DNA of 64,000 nt from Streptomyces sp. NBC_01429 (GCF_036231945.1 NZ_CP109599.1:5607501-5671500), one strand, 5' to 3'; positions 17,452 through 27,183 are shown, numbered from the stretch's first letter. Numbers and translations are program-made. Notes: generated by a model not told the origin, from the letters alone.

Positions 17452-18611
17452 CGGACGGTCCTTTCCGTCCGGCCCTCAGCGGTGGCCAGGTTCCGGGCGG
17501 TGGCGCGGTCCTGAGCTTTGGCCCGGCCCTGGTCCATGGCCTGGTCCATGGCCTGACCCATGGCCTGACCCATGGCCCGGCCCTGGGCTATGGCGGCGAA
17601 GGCGCGCAGCGAGTCGGTGCCGGGCGCGAAGTAGCCGGTGTGGCCCTGGGCCAGGGAGGCGGGCACCCGGCGGGCGCCGAAACCGGAACCGGCCGGATCG
17701 GCGCCGTGGCCGAGCCCGGCGAACTCGACGTTCGGGACCTTGGAGATCCAGTCGGATTCGTCCTTGGCCGCCCAGACCCGGGCGCCGGTCCGCAGCCCCG
17801 CCACATCACCGGCGCGCATTCCGGGGGAGCCGAACACCACGATGTCGGAGGCGTTCACCTGGTGGGCCGCGAGCCCGCACACCACCGAGCCGTAGCTGTG
17901 GCAGAACAGCACCGGCTCGTGGGCGCCGACCGCCGCGAGCCCCCGGGTGAAGCGGACCAGCCGCCCGGCCCCCGCCTCCGCGAGATCCCCGGTGGCCGCG
18001 TCGAGCCCCACCCCGACCGGGGTCGTGTAGCCGGTCCAGGCGACCACGGCGGTACGGTCGCCGGTCGCGTCCCGCAGCGACGCGGCCATGCCTGCGGGGG
18101 TGCCGTACGGATCCTTCGCACGGTCGAAGGTCGCCGCGTCGATGTCGGCGCCGGGCACGACGACGGACACATGGCGGGCCGTCTCCAAGTCCCCGTACAC
18201 CTCGGCCACTTGACCGCGCCCCCGGGGATCGAAGGCGAGGATGTGCCGGCCGGGAGCCGCGAGCCGTTCGTGGCGCGGGCTGTGCTCGGCGCGGATCGCC
18301 CGCGCGTTGGCCGCGTACCGGAGGGTGACCGGGGCGCCGTCGAGATTGCCGACGACGAGCGGGTGATGCCTTGCCAGGGAGTCTTTCTGACGCACCGTCA
18401 ATTGCCGGAAGAAGGCGGCCACCTGGCCGGGGGACGCGGTGGCCGGATCGGGCAGCGGCCGGCCGAGAGAGGTGTCGGCGCGCCAGGCCGCGCTGCCGGG
18501 CGGCGGCCCGGTCACCGCCCGCTGCGCGGTGCCGGACGCCCAGCCCGCCGTTCCCGCGACCACGGTCGCCGTCAGCGCGGCGGCGGCCAGGGTCCTTCCG
18601 TAACGGCGCAT
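17448..18611 (-). CDS. Secreted alpha/beta hydrolase, DUF1023 family
   Basis: 387 residues from ATG 18611, which follows GGAAGAGGGAGA. A signal peptide spans about residues 1-30 (RRYGRTLAAAALTATVVAGTAGWA). HHPLVVGNLDGAPVTLRYAANA leads into the hydrolase: VVVPGADIDAATFDR, VAWTGYTTP, nucleophile elbow LFCHSYGSVVCGLAAHQV, VVFGSPGMRAGDV, AAKDESDWI (acid candidate) and GHTGYFAPGTDSL (His candidate). The tail has a four-fold repeat of MGQA/MDQA units. It is paralogous to the gene at 22094. Substrate unknown. The 8-2-8 palindrome at 18709 lies upstream and matches the one before the two-component operon. Confidence 0.9.
   Translation of the reverse strand: MRRYGRTLAAAALTATVVAGTAGWASGTAQRAVTGPPPGSAAWRADTSLGRPLPDPATASPGQVAAFFRQLTVRQKDSLARHHPLVVGNLDGAPVTLRYAANARAIRAEHSPRHERLAAPGRHILAFDPRGRGQVAEVYGDLETARHVSVVVPGADIDAATFDRAKDPYGTPAGMAASLRDATGDRTAVVAWTGYTTPVGVGLDAATGDLAEAGAGRLVRFTRGLAAVGAHEPVLFCHSYGSVVCGLAAHQVNASDIVVFGSPGMRAGDVAGLRTGARVWAAKDESDWISKVPNVEFAGLGHGADPAGSGFGARRVPASLAQGHTGYFAPGTDSLRAFAAIAQGRAMGQAMGQAMDQAMDQGRAKAQDRATARNLATAEGRTERTVR
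17531..17578. repeat. Four tandem 12-base repeats inside the hydrolase gene
   Basis: Units GGTCCATGGCCT (twice) and GACCCATGGCCT/C (twice) in direct tandem encode the (M-D/G-Q-A) repeats of the hydrolase C-terminus. In-frame length suggests copy-number change without frameshift. Confidence 0.9.
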
Positions 18612-18708
18612 ACCCGTCTCCCTCTTCCTGCTCGTTCCATGGGGTGGCGAGGAAGAAGGTAAGGAGAGGGTGTGCGGCCGGGCGTCACCCCGAGAAGCCA
18701 ACTGCCCG

Positions 18709-18726
18709 GTGATACCGGGGTATTAC
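18709..18726. promoter_or_regulatory. Palindrome upstream of hydrolase/acyltransferase operon
   Basis: GTGATACC-GG-GGTATTAC: eight-base arms with one mismatch and a two-base centre, 98 bases before the hydrolase ATG. It has the same layout and nearly the same arms as the site before the two-component genes at 20877-20894. The surrounding gap 18612-18842 has no gene but carries two copies of GGATCCGCCGCGAG. Confidence 0.65.
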
Positions 18727-18842
18727 CGGTAGGGGGCCGGGATCCGCCGCGAGGCCCGTACGAGTGCGGGATCCGCCGCGAGAACCGGTGCCGGTACGAG
18801 ACGAGTACGAGACGGGTGCGGGTACGGGTGGCGGGCGCGGGG

Positions 18843-19526
18843 TCAGGCGGTCGCGTCGCCGGGGGTGACCAGCCCCGACTCGTACGCGAAGATCACCACC
18901 TGCGCCCGGTCGCGCAGGCCGAGCTTGGACAGCACCCGGCCGATATGGGTCTTCACCGTCTGCTCGGCGACCACCAGCCGGTCCGCGATCTCCTGGTTGG
19001 ACAGGCCCCGGGCGATCAGCTCCAGCACCTCCGTCTCGCGCGGCGTCAGCCCGCGCAGCCGCTGCGAGCGCTCCCGGCGCGGGGCCGGGCGCTGCTGGGC
19101 GAAGTCCGCGATCAGCCGCCGGGTCACGGACGGCGCGAGCAGCGCCTCCCCGGCCGCGACGATCCGTACCGCCGCGATCAGATCGGCCGGGGGAGCGTCC
19201 TTGAGCAGAAACCCGGACGCGCCGGCGCGCAGCGCCTCGTACACGTAGTCGTCCACGTCGAAGGTGGTCAGCATCAGCACCTTCGGCAGATGGATCACCC
19301 CGGGCGGCGGGCTCAACAGCGCCCGGGCGGCGGCCAGTCCGTCCATCTCCGGCATCCGGACGTCCATCAGGACCACATCGGGCAGCGTCGAGCGGCTGAC
19401 CTCCACCCCCGCGCGTCCGTCCGGTGCCTCACCGACCACATCGATGTCGGCCTGCGCGGAGAGCAGGGCGGCGAACCCCGCGCGCACCATGGCCTGGTCG
19501 TCGACGATGATCACGCGGATGGTCAA
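18843..19526 (-). CDS. NarL/LuxR-type response regulator
   Basis: 227 residues. The receiver domain has acidic pair Asp9-Asp10 (IIVDDQAMVRAG), phospho-acceptor Asp55 (LMDVRMPEMDG), Thr in LMLTTFDVDDYV and Lys in FLLKDAPP. The LuxR helix-turn-helix is GLTPRETEVLELIARGLSNQEIADRLVVAEQTVKTHIGRVLSKL (about 163-206). Its start overlaps the stop of the histidine kinase gene by four bases, so kinase and regulator are a cognate pair. The hydrolase gene follows on the same strand after 230 bases. Matching palindromes before both operons make it the probable binder of both. Confidence 0.95.
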   Translation of the reverse strand: MTIRVIIVDDQAMVRAGFAALLSAQADIDVVGEAPDGRAGVEVSRSTLPDVVLMDVRMPEMDGLAAARALLSPPPGVIHLPKVLMLTTFDVDDYVYEALRAGASGFLLKDAPPADLIAAVRIVAAGEALLAPSVTRRLIADFAQQRPAPRRERSQRLRGLTPRETEVLELIARGLSNQEIADRLVVAEQTVKTHIGRVLSKLGLRDRAQVVIFAYESGLVTPGDATA

Positions 19527-20815
19527 GGAGCGTCCTTCGGAGCGGTGAGCGGGAGGCGTGCCGCGACCCGGAAACCCCCGTCGGGCAGCGGCCCGGTGTC
19601 CAGCGTGCCGCCCGTCAACCGTACGCGCTCGCGCATCCCCACCAGCCCGTGTCCGGTACCGGACGTCTCCAGCAGCGAACTGCGCCCGACAGCGGCGTCG
19701 TTGACGACCAGCACGGTCAGCCAGCCGTCGTGCGCGAGCACCGACACCCGGGTCCGCGCACCGGCCGCGTGCCGCACCACATTGGCCAGCGCCTCCTGCA
19801 CGATGCGGTACGCGGACAGATCCACGGCGGGCGGTACGGGACCCAGGTCGGCGGGCAGCGACAGCTCGGCCGGCACTCCGGCCCGTAGCGTCGCCTCCAC
19901 CAGCTGCTGGACCCGGCCGAGGCCGGGCTGCGGCGTCCGCTCGCCGTCGGCGCCGTCGCTGCGGAGCACGGCGAGCAGCCGCCGCATCTCCGTCAGGGAC
20001 TCCCGCGCGCTCGCGGCGATCGTGGCGAACTCCTCGCGCGCGGCGTCCGGCAGCCCGTCGATCCGGTAGGCCGCCGAGTCCGCCTGCACAGTGATCACCG
20101 ACATGTGGTGCGCCACCACGTCGTGCAGCTCCCGCGCGATCCGGGTCCGCTCCTCCAGCAGCGTCCGCCGGGCCCGTTCACCCTCGCTGATGGTCTCCTG
20201 CTCGGCCAGCCTGCGCTGCGCGTCGCCGCGCTCGCGCAGGGCGGCGACGACGACGAGGAGGGCCCCGCTGAGGACGGTCAGCAGGATGTGGGTACCGCCG
20301 TCGGCGCCGCCGCCGCCGGGCTGCGCGATGATCTCGAAGAAGGCTCCGGCGAAGCCGGTGGCGAGCCAGACGGCGAGCAGGGTACGGCGCGATTCGCGCA
20401 GCCCCAGGCAGATCATCAGCACCAGGTAGCCGACGATGACCATCGGCGTCCACGGCCAGGGCCGTCCCGCGATTGTGTCCGCGCTCTGGAGCAGGACGCC
20501 CCCGATGACATCGGAGGCGAAGATGATCCACCACGCCTGGAGCGGCCGGGTCACGGCGAGCACCAGCGGCGCGGCCTGGGTGATGGCGAGCGCCCCCGCC
20601 CAGCCGCCGCCGAGCCGGTAGACCTGGCTGAGCACGCTGGCGGTGACCGGCAGCAGCACGACGGCGAACCCGAGGGTGACGACGTACGGTGCGAGGCGCT
20701 GCCACCGCCTGGGCGCGTGCGCGAGGAGCGGCTCGGTGGAGTCGGAGGGTGTCCACAGGGCACCGGCGAGGAGGCGCAGCGTGCCCGGCGGCCTGGCGGG
20801 GGAGGGAGGCGTCAT
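19523..20815 (-). CDS. Sensor histidine kinase (HisKA_3 type)
   Basis: 430 residues. About five to six membrane segments fill residues 40-195, with no large extracellular loop, so it may sense membrane or envelope state. A dimerisation helix follows with the phospho-acceptor His231 in RTRIARELHDVVAHHMSVI. The ATPase domain has an N-box in LANVVRHAAGARTRV and the G-box GTGHGLVGMRERVRLTGG. It phosphorylates the response regulator encoded directly after it. The start at 20815 has no good Shine-Dalgarno, but TAGGCT at 20829-20834 suggests a very short leader. Confidence 0.94.
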   Translation of the reverse strand: MTPPSPARPPGTLRLLAGALWTPSDSTEPLLAHAPRRWQRLAPYVVTLGFAVVLLPVTASVLSQVYRLGGGWAGALAITQAAPLVLAVTRPLQAWWIIFASDVIGGVLLQSADTIAGRPWPWTPMVIVGYLVLMICLGLRESRRTLLAVWLATGFAGAFFEIIAQPGGGGADGGTHILLTVLSGALLVVVAALRERGDAQRRLAEQETISEGERARRTLLEERTRIARELHDVVAHHMSVITVQADSAAYRIDGLPDAAREEFATIAASARESLTEMRRLLAVLRSDGADGERTPQPGLGRVQQLVEATLRAGVPAELSLPADLGPVPPAVDLSAYRIVQEALANVVRHAAGARTRVSVLAHDGWLTVLVVNDAAVGRSSLLETSGTGHGLVGMRERVRLTGGTLDTGPLPDGGFRVAARLPLTAPKDAP

Positions 20816-20851
20816 GACCCGCCCAGCCTAGGCAGCGCCGGACGCCGAAGC

Positions 20852-20894
20852 GTCATACCGGGGACCGGTGGGTGGGGTCATACCCAGGTATGAC
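20852..20894. promoter_or_regulatory. Operator of the two-component operon
   Basis: GTCATACC-CA-GGTATGAC at 20877-20894 is an eight-base perfect inverted repeat with a two-base centre. A second GTCATACC half-site at 20852-20859 lies 25 bases closer to the gene, with a degenerate partner. Both lie just upstream of the probable -10 for the kinase gene, a place suited to activation by a NarL-type regulator. Confidence 0.7.
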
Positions 20895-21023
20895 GCGGGC
20901 GGCCCGGCACCGGGCGGCGGCGGTCACGGGGGGACGCGGTCACGGGCGGAGGCAGCCATGGTGGAAGGTGTCACGGGCGGAGGCGTGCGCCGTGCTGTGC
21001 GCCGAGCCGTGCGCCGGGCACCG

Positions 21024-21974
21024 TCACAGCTCCTCCAGCAGCTCCGCCTTCTTCGCCGTGAACTCCTCGTCCGTCACCAGCCCCGCCTCGTGCAGCTCCC
21101 CGAGGTGCCGGATCGAGTCCGCGACGTCCGCCGGGTCCCGGCGCGCGGCGGCGAGCGCCGGGACCGGGACGGCCGCGCGGCTGCCGGACGTGCCCTGGAC
21201 GGCTTCGAGGACGGCCGCCGCGAACGGCAGCGACTCGTGCACCGGGCCGTAGCCGAGCCCGAAGACGACGGCCGCCGGATCGTGGTCGGCGCGGGCGGCT
21301 CCGTCCGTACCGTGCCGCCCGTCCTGGCCGTGAGTGCGGTCCGTACATTCCGTACGGTCCGTACCGCTCGCGCCGTCGCGTCGCAGCAGCCGCAGGTAGC
21401 CGTCGAAGAGGTCGGGTGAGCGCCACTCGACCCCCTGGAGGTCCGCGACCGGGATGTTCTGGTCGCCCGCCTTCCACTTCGCGGAGGACGCGCCGGTCCA
21501 GAACCAGCGGAACAGCACCCGCTCGCCGTCGAAGGACGCCTTGCCGTCGTACGCCTTGAAGTGCAGCGGAGGCTCGGGCGCGGCCACGAGATAGCGCTCG
21601 GCGGGATCCTCGCGCCGCAGCAGGCGGTCCCGGGACAGCGCCGAGCGCAGCTCGTCCGCGAAGTACGCGGCCAGGGACTCGCGCTCCGCGGGCAGCACCA
21701 GCCGGTACGGATCGACGCTCTCCCTGAGCTGGCCCGCCGCGGCCTCCGCCAGCGGGTCGGCGCCCGCTCTCGGCGCGGCGTGCAGCACCACCGTCCCGCG
21801 TTTCCCGGGAGTGAGCGTCACCGACTCCAGCGCCTGGTGGGGGATACGGCGTTCGCCCCGTGCCCCCAGCGCCTGGAACAGCTTCGGTGTTCTGATCCCC
21901 CGTTCGAAGCGGATGAGCACGGAGTCGCTCTCGAACTCCCAGGTGGCATGGATCCCCGTCAGCACATCACCCAT
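21024..21974 (-). CDS. DUF4429 protein with C-terminal SHOCT domain
   Basis: 316 residues from ATG 21974 (MGDVLTGIHATWEFESDSVLIRFERG). An ATG nine bases upstream is possible, but TACGAT lies seven bases before 21974, suggesting a leaderless start there. Two DUF4429 repeats are visible: RFERGIRTPKLFQALG with TLTPGKRGTVVLHAAP, and ALKAYDGKASFD-like HFKAYDGKASFDGERVLFRWFWTGASSAKW with FGLGYGPVHESLPFA. The C-terminus IRHLGELHEAGLVTDEEFTAKKAELLEEL is a SHOCT segment, often linked to oligomerisation. The function is unknown; no signal peptide. The middle carries a degenerate Asp/Thr-rich insert (GTDRTECTDRTHGQDGRHGTDG). Confidence 0.88.
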   Translation of the reverse strand: MGDVLTGIHATWEFESDSVLIRFERGIRTPKLFQALGARGERRIPHQALESVTLTPGKRGTVVLHAAPRAGADPLAEAAAGQLRESVDPYRLVLPAERESLAAYFADELRSALSRDRLLRREDPAERYLVAAPEPPLHFKAYDGKASFDGERVLFRWFWTGASSAKWKAGDQNIPVADLQGVEWRSPDLFDGYLRLLRRDGASGTDRTECTDRTHGQDGRHGTDGAARADHDPAAVVFGLGYGPVHESLPFAAAVLEAVQGTSGSRAAVPVPALAAARRDPADVADSIRHLGELHEAGLVTDEEFTAKKAELLEEL

Positions 21975-22093
21975 GCGCTTCATCGTAGGCGGCGCGCGCT
22001 GTGGCGTCCCCTGCCCCGGCGCGGGGATTTCTACGCGCGTCAGAGCGGGGGGCCGCCGGTGGGCCGCCGATGGGGCACCGATCGGCCGCCGGT

Positions 22094-23299
22094 TCAGCCC
22101 GCGGCGGTGATGCCGCTCCGGCAGTCAGCGCCGCCATCGGCGCAGCTCACGGCGCGGTACGAGGCGACGCCGATGTCCGCGAAGTTGTCGAGGCTCTCCG
22201 TGCCCGGCTTGAAGTAGCCGGTGTGCCCGACCGCGCCGTATGCCGAGACGACCCGGGCCCCGAAGCCTCTGGCCACCGGGTCGGCGCCGTGTCCGAGGCC
22301 GCCCACCGCGAGATACGGCACGTCCTGGATCCAGTCGTCACCGTCCCGCATGGCCCAGACGTGCGCGGCCGTGCGCAGCTGCGCCGCGTTGCCGACCCGC
22401 ATGCCGGGGCTGCCGGCGACGGCCACGTCGGTGACTCTGGCGGGCAGTGAGTGCGCGGCGACGCCGCACACCACGGAGCCGTAGCTGTGGCAGAAGAGGG
22501 AGACCTCCGACGTGCCCGGCAGCGCGCGGGTGAGCGCGGTGAGCCGTACGGCGCCGTCCTCGGCGAGCTTGCCGATCGCCGCGTCCATGCCGAGCCCGGC
22601 GGGCGAGGTGTAGTCCGCCCAGGCGATGACCGCCGTGGGGGTGCTGGGGGAGACGGCGCGCTCGGCCGCGTACAGCGACTCGGCCATGCCCGCCGGGGCC
22701 GTGTACCAGCCGTCGGACTTCTCGAAGGTCAGGATGTTCGTGTCGACACCGGGCACGACGACCGAGACCCGCTTCGCGCGGTCGAGATCGCCGAGCACCT
22801 CGGCGATCCGGCCGTTGCCCGACGGGTCGAACGAGAGGATCTGCCGGTCGCCGCCGAGCATCGACTCGTAGCGCTGCATGCGCCGGCTCGCCATCAGCCG
22901 GCCGTCGCTCGACAGCCTGCCGTCGTGCGCGCGCTCCTCGTCGGCCTCCCGCGCCTGCATCAGTGCCAGCCGGTTCGCCTGGTAGCGCAGGGTGACCGGG
23001 GCGCCGTTGAGATTGCCGACCACGAGCGGATACTTCGCGGCCAGCCTGGCCTGCTGCGCGGCGTCGAGCGAGGCGAAGAACGCGGCCAACAGCTTCGGCG
23101 GCGCGGTGGGGGACGGCAGGTGGCGTGTGCCTATCCGGCCCTTCTCCCACGCGCTGAGCGCGACTTTCAGCGGCTCGCGCGCGCCGCGGTGGTTCGCCAC
23201 GGCGGTCCAGCCGGTCGTCGTCAGCATCACGAACACCACGGCGAGGGCGAGGACGGCGCGCCAGGCGTTGAGAGTGGGGGATGACTCGAAGGAATTCAC
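22094..23299 (-). CDS. Membrane-anchored alpha/beta hydrolase, DUF1023 family
   Basis: 401 residues. A single hydrophobic segment (RAVLALAVVFVMLTTTGWTAVA, about 14-35) acts as signal or anchor. The body is parallel to the hydrolase at 17448: KYPLVVGNLNGAPVTLRYQANR, VVVPGVDTNILTFEKSDGWY, VIAWADYTSPAGLG, elbow LFCHSYGSVVCGVAAHSL, VAGSPGMRVGNA, RDGDDWIQDVP and GHTGYFKPGTESLDNFA. Four extra features are an insert around SSDGRLMASRRMQRYE and Cys residues in the tail (VSCADGGADCRSG) that may form a disulfide. Substrate unknown. It is a single-gene unit and, unlike the paralog, has no 8-2-8 palindrome upstream. Confidence 0.9.
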   Translation of the reverse strand: MNSFESSPTLNAWRAVLALAVVFVMLTTTGWTAVANHRGAREPLKVALSAWEKGRIGTRHLPSPTAPPKLLAAFFASLDAAQQARLAAKYPLVVGNLNGAPVTLRYQANRLALMQAREADEERAHDGRLSSDGRLMASRRMQRYESMLGGDRQILSFDPSGNGRIAEVLGDLDRAKRVSVVVPGVDTNILTFEKSDGWYTAPAGMAESLYAAERAVSPSTPTAVIAWADYTSPAGLGMDAAIGKLAEDGAVRLTALTRALPGTSEVSLFCHSYGSVVCGVAAHSLPARVTDVAVAGSPGMRVGNAAQLRTAAHVWAMRDGDDWIQDVPYLAVGGLGHGADPVARGFGARVVSAYGAVGHTGYFKPGTESLDNFADIGVASYRAVSCADGGADCRSGITAAG

Positions 23300-23929
23300 T
23301 GCTCACCAGCGTAGAGGGCTTCCCGGGGCCTCCGCGACGAGGGTGAGGGAGATCACCCGTCAGGCGGGATTAAACCGCCGGTAACCTAACCCGCCGTGAA
23401 GCTCCGCTGCACACTCCGGCGTGTCGGAGAGGGGCGCCGACGGGCGGATACGGTCTTCGGGCGGGGCAGGGGCGGGGCAGGGGCGGGCGGTACGGGGGCG
23501 TTCGTACGGCTTACGGAATTTCATCCGAACGGGTCCTGGTCAACCTGTGGGTCTTGTGCTTCCGGAGTGCCTGGGCGGTCGGTCCGTCCCGTGTTCCGCC
23601 GGGTCTCGGCAGAGCCCGCCCCCGAGCCGTAGCGGTAACTCTCGGTAACAGGTCTCCGTGGTGACGGGGACGGCGGCGGTGGCGGTTTCTGTCACTCCGC
23701 TGACGGATCGCGGCGTCCATTCGGACGGGACCGCTCGAAGGGTGCCCGTCCGACGTCAATCAAGGGGTGACCCGACGTCAACCACAGACCGCTCCGAGGG
23801 CCGCCGAAAGGTTCCGGCGGGCCGGTCGCCTATCAGGGTGGAGGGCGGCGCCGGCCCCTTCCGCCGGTGCGGCTTCGCAGGTCAGGGTGGGGATGACCGA
23901 ATTTCGTACGACACGGGGGTTGATCCGAA
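23300..23929. other. 630-base gap without a supported gene
   Basis: Near the hydrolase start lies GGCGG-GATTAAA-CCGCC and a TTAGGTTA half-site (minus strand, about 23386-23393). Further right are duplicated GGTAAC motifs (23636-23651). Reading frames across 23396-23930 are Arg/Gly-rich without family features. The right end should hold the promoter of the I36-like gene, but no consensus is clear. Confidence 0.4.
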
Positions 23930-24358
23930 ATGCGCAGCACCACGTTCATGTCCGGGCTCACGTCCACGCTCACCTCATCGGGTACGGCGAAGGCCGTCGC
24001 CGCCGGGGCGCTCGCCCTCACCGCGCTGTTGCCGCAGCCCGTCGCCGTGGCCGCCGCCCAGGCCGCGCCTCCCCGGCGGGGGGATTGCGCGGCCGGGGAG
24101 CTGTGCCTGTGGGAGCAGGAGGAGTTCAGGGGCGTACGCCGCACCTACGAGCTGTCCGACACCGATATCGACAGCTGCGTACCGCTCCCGGCGGGCGTCA
24201 GCGTCCACTCCCTGGCCAACCGCACCGGGCGGCCCGTGACCACGTACCAGTCCGCCGAGTGCGGGAGCACCGGGCAGTTCGAGACGTACCCGGGCGGGGG
24301 CACCTGGACGCCGCGCTCCCCGTACCGCGTACGGGCCTTCAAGATCTGGGAGAGGTGA
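23930..24358 (+). CDS. Secreted peptidase inhibitor I36 / beta-gamma-crystallin-like protein
   Basis: 142 residues. A signal peptide runs to about residue 46 (VAVAAAQAAPP). The mature domain has CAAGELCLWEQEEFRG with two Cys, then CVPLPAGVSVHSLANRTGRPVTTYQSAECG, the pattern of Streptomyces small secreted I36-like proteins (SMPI family, crystallin fold). Four Cys could make two disulfides. Whether it inhibits a metalloprotease cannot be read from sequence. It converges on aceE, from which it is separated by a strong hairpin. Confidence 0.85.
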   Translation: MRSTTFMSGLTSTLTSSGTAKAVAAGALALTALLPQPVAVAAAQAAPPRRGDCAAGELCLWEQEEFRGVRRTYELSDTDIDSCVPLPAGVSVHSLANRTGRPVTTYQSAECGSTGQFETYPGGGTWTPRSPYRVRAFKIWER

Positions 24359-24368
24359 ACGACGAGAA

Positions 24369-24405
24369 GCGGGGGCGGCCGGCTCCACGAGCCCGCCGCC
24401 CCCGC
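24369..24405. terminator. Bidirectional terminator between I36-like gene and aceE
   Basis: 17-base arms at 24369-24385 and 24389-24405 pair with one mismatch around a CAC loop, between two converging stops. Confidence 0.8.
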
Positions 24406-24450
24406 ACCTCACTCGTCCGGCGCTGTCACGCCTGGTGGAGGACCCTGCGC

Positions 24451-27183
24451 TCAGGCGTCGCCGCCGGCCGCGCCCGGGTGCGCCGCCGACGCGTCGAGCA
24501 GCTGGTAGCGGTCCACCGCCTGCTTCAGCGCCGAGCGGTCGACCCTGCCCTCCCCGGCCAGCTCCGTCAGCACTCCGAGCACGATCGACTGCGCGTCGAT
24601 GTGGAAGTACCTGCGGGCCGCGCCCCGGGTGTCGGCGAAACCGAAACCGTCCGCGCCCAGCGACTGGTACCGCCCCGGGACCCAGCGCGAGATCTGGTCG
24701 GGAACGGAACGCATCCAGTCGGAGACCGCCACGAACGGCCCCTCCGCACCGGAGAGTTTGCGTGTCACGTACGGCACACGCTGCTCCTCCTCCGGGTGCA
24801 GCAGGTTGTGCCGCTCCACGTCCACGGCCTCACGGCGCAGCTCGTTCCAGGACGTCGCCGACCAGACGTCCGCCCTGACGTTCCACTCCTCGGCGAGGAT
24901 CCGCTGCGCCTCGACCGCCCACGGCACGGCCACGCCGGACGCCATGATCTGCGCCGGGATCGAGCCGGCCTCGCCGCGCCGGAAGAGGTGGATGCCCTTG
25001 ACGATGCCGTCCACATCGACGTCGGCGGGCTCCGCCGGGTGCTGGATCGGCTCGTTGTAGACCGTCAGGTAGTAGAAGACGTCCTCGCTGTCGGGCCCGT
25101 ACATCCGGCGCAGACCGTCCTTGACGATGTGCGCGATCTCGAAGCCGTAGGCGGGGTCGTACGCCACACACGCCGGGTTGGTCGAGGCCAGCAGCTGGGA
25201 GTGGCCGTCCGCGTGCTGGAGCCCCTCGCCGGTCAGCGTCGTACGCCCGGCGGTCGCGCCGAGGACGAAGCCGCGCGCGAGCTGGTCGGCCATCTGCCAG
25301 AACTGGTCGCCGGTCCGCTGGAAACCGAACATCGAGTAGAAGACGTACACCGGGATCAGCGGCTCGCCGTGCGTGGCGTACGAGGAGCCCGCCGCGATCA
25401 GCGACGCCGTGCAGCCGGCCTCGGAGATGCCGTCGTGCAGCATCTGCCCGGTCGGGGACTCCTTGTACGCGAGCAGCAGCTCGCGGTCGACGGACTCGTA
25501 CTGCTGGCCCAGCGGGTTGTAGATCTTGGCGCTCGGGAAGAACGAGTCCATCCCGAAGGTGCGGTACTCGTCGGGGGCGATCAGCACGAACCGCCTGCCG
25601 ATCTCCTTGTCCCGCATCAGGTCCTTGAGCAGCCGGACGAACGCCATCGTGGTGGCGATCGACTGCTGCCCCGATCCCTTCCGCACCGCCGCGTACGTCT
25701 TGTCCTCGGGGAGCGTCAGCGGCTTCGCCCGCACCACCCGGGTCGGTACGTACCCGCCCAGCGACTTGCGCCGGTCGTGCATGTACTGGATCTCTTCCGA
25801 GTCCTTGCCGGGGTGGTAGTACGGTGGCGCGCCGTCCTCCAGCTCCCGGTCGGAGATCGGCAGGTGCAGCCGGTCCCGGAAGCCCTTGAGGTCGGCGACC
25901 GTCAGCTTCTTCATCTGGTGGGTCGCGTTGCGGCCCTCGAAGTTCGGCCCGAGGGTCCAGCCCTTGACCGTCTGCGCCAGGATCACGGTCGGCTGGCCCT
26001 TGTGCGCCTTGGCCGCCGCGTATGCCGCGTAGACCTTCTTGTGGTCGTGACCGCCGCGGCCCAGGTGCAGGACCTGGTCGTCGGACATGTTCTCGACCAT
26101 GGCGCGCAGCCGCTGGTCGTCGCCGAAAAAGTGCTCGCGGATATACGCGCCGGTCTCGGTGGCGTACGTCTGGAACTGCCCGTCCGGCGTGGTGTTCAGC
26201 CGGTTGACCAGCACACCGTCGCGGTCCTGTGCGAGCAGCGGGTCCCAGGAGCGGTCCCAGACCAGCTTGATGACGTTCCAGCCGGCGCCCCGGAACTGCG
26301 ACTCCAGCTCCTGGATGATCTTGCCGTTGCCGCGTACCGGGCCGTCGAGGCGCTGGAGGTTGCAGTTCACCACGAAGGTCAGGTTGTCCAGTCCCTCACG
26401 GGCGGCGATGGACAGCTGGCCCAGCGACTCGGGCTCGTCCATCTCGCCGTCGCCGAGGTACGCCCAGACGTGCGAGGCGGAGGTGTCGGCGATGCCGCGC
26501 GCCGTCAGGTAGCGGTTCATCCGCGCCTGGTAGATGGCGCCCAGCGGGCCGAGGCCCATCGAGACCGTCGGGAACTCCCAGAAGTCCGGCATCAGCCGCG
26601 GATGTGGATAGCTGGACAGTCCGTACGGGGCCTTCGACTTCTCCTGGCGGAACGCGTCGAGCTGCGTCTCGCTCAGCCGGTCGAGCAGAAAGGCGCGGGC
26701 GTAGATGCCGGGGGAGGCATGGCCCTGGAAGAAGATCTGGTCGCCGCCGTCGCCGCCGTCCTTGCCCCGGAAGAAGTGGTTGAAGCCCACGTCGTAGAGG
26801 GAGGCGGAGGAGGCGAAGGTGGCGATGTGGCCGCCGACGCCGATCCCGGGACGCTGCGCGCGCGAGACCATCACGGCGGCGTTCCACCGGGTGGCGTTGA
26901 GGACCTTGCGCTCGATCTCCTCGTTGCCGGGGAAGAACGGCTCGTCCTTGGTGGCGATGGTGTTGACGTAGTCCGTACTGCGCATCTCGGGGACGGCGAC
27001 ACGCTTCTCGCGTGCGCGCTCGATCAGCCGGAGCATCAGATAACGGGCGCGCTCACGGCCGCGCTCGTCGACCGCGGCGTCGAGCGAGTCGAGCCATTCC
27101 TGGGTCTCCTCGGGATCGAAGTCCGGGACCTGGCTGGGAAGGCCGCCAATGATGATCGGGTTGCGATCGGATCCGGAAGCCAC
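24451..27183 (-). CDS. aceE: Pyruvate dehydrogenase E1 component, homodimeric
   Basis: 910 residues, the full length for homodimeric E1. GTG start with AAGGAAA upstream. It uses thiamine diphosphate to decarboxylate pyruvate and pass the acetyl group to the E2 lipoyl domain. The ThDP motif runs from GDG (244-246, [11 protein letters not shown]) to NCN (273-275, [12 protein letters not shown]). [22 protein letters not shown] and the C-terminal [13 protein letters not shown] and [16 protein letters not shown] segments fit AceE. E2 and E3 genes are not in this window. It is divergent from the DUF3052 gene. Confidence 0.97.
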   Translation of the reverse strand: MASGSDRNPIIIGGLPSQVPDFDPEETQEWLDSLDAAVDERGRERARYLMLRLIERAREKRVAVPEMRSTDYVNTIATKDEPFFPGNEEIERKVLNATRWNAAVMVSRAQRPGIGVGGHIATFASSASLYDVGFNHFFRGKDGGDGGDQIFFQGHASPGIYARAFLLDRLSETQLDAFRQEKSKAPYGLSSYPHPRLMPDFWEFPTVSMGLGPLGAIYQARMNRYLTARGIADTSASHVWAYLGDGEMDEPESLGQLSIAAREGLDNLTFVVNCNLQRLDGPVRGNGKIIQELESQFRGAGWNVIKLVWDRSWDPLLAQDRDGVLVNRLNTTPDGQFQTYATETGAYIREHFFGDDQRLRAMVENMSDDQVLHLGRGGHDHKKVYAAYAAAKAHKGQPTVILAQTVKGWTLGPNFEGRNATHQMKKLTVADLKGFRDRLHLPISDRELEDGAPPYYHPGKDSEEIQYMHDRRKSLGGYVPTRVVRAKPLTLPEDKTYAAVRKGSGQQSIATTMAFVRLLKDLMRDKEIGRRFVLIAPDEYRTFGMDSFFPSAKIYNPLGQQYESVDRELLLAYKESPTGQMLHDGISEAGCTASLIAAGSSYATHGEPLIPVYVFYSMFGFQRTGDQFWQMADQLARGFVLGATAGRTTLTGEGLQHADGHSQLLASTNPACVAYDPAYGFEIAHIVKDGLRRMYGPDSEDVFYYLTVYNEPIQHPAEPADVDVDGIVKGIHLFRRGEAGSIPAQIMASGVAVPWAVEAQRILAEEWNVRADVWSATSWNELRREAVDVERHNLLHPEEEQRVPYVTRKLSGAEGPFVAVSDWMRSVPDQISRWVPGRYQSLGADGFGFADTRGAARRYFHIDAQSIVLGVLTELAGEGRVDRSALKQAVDRYQLLDASAAHPGAAGGDA

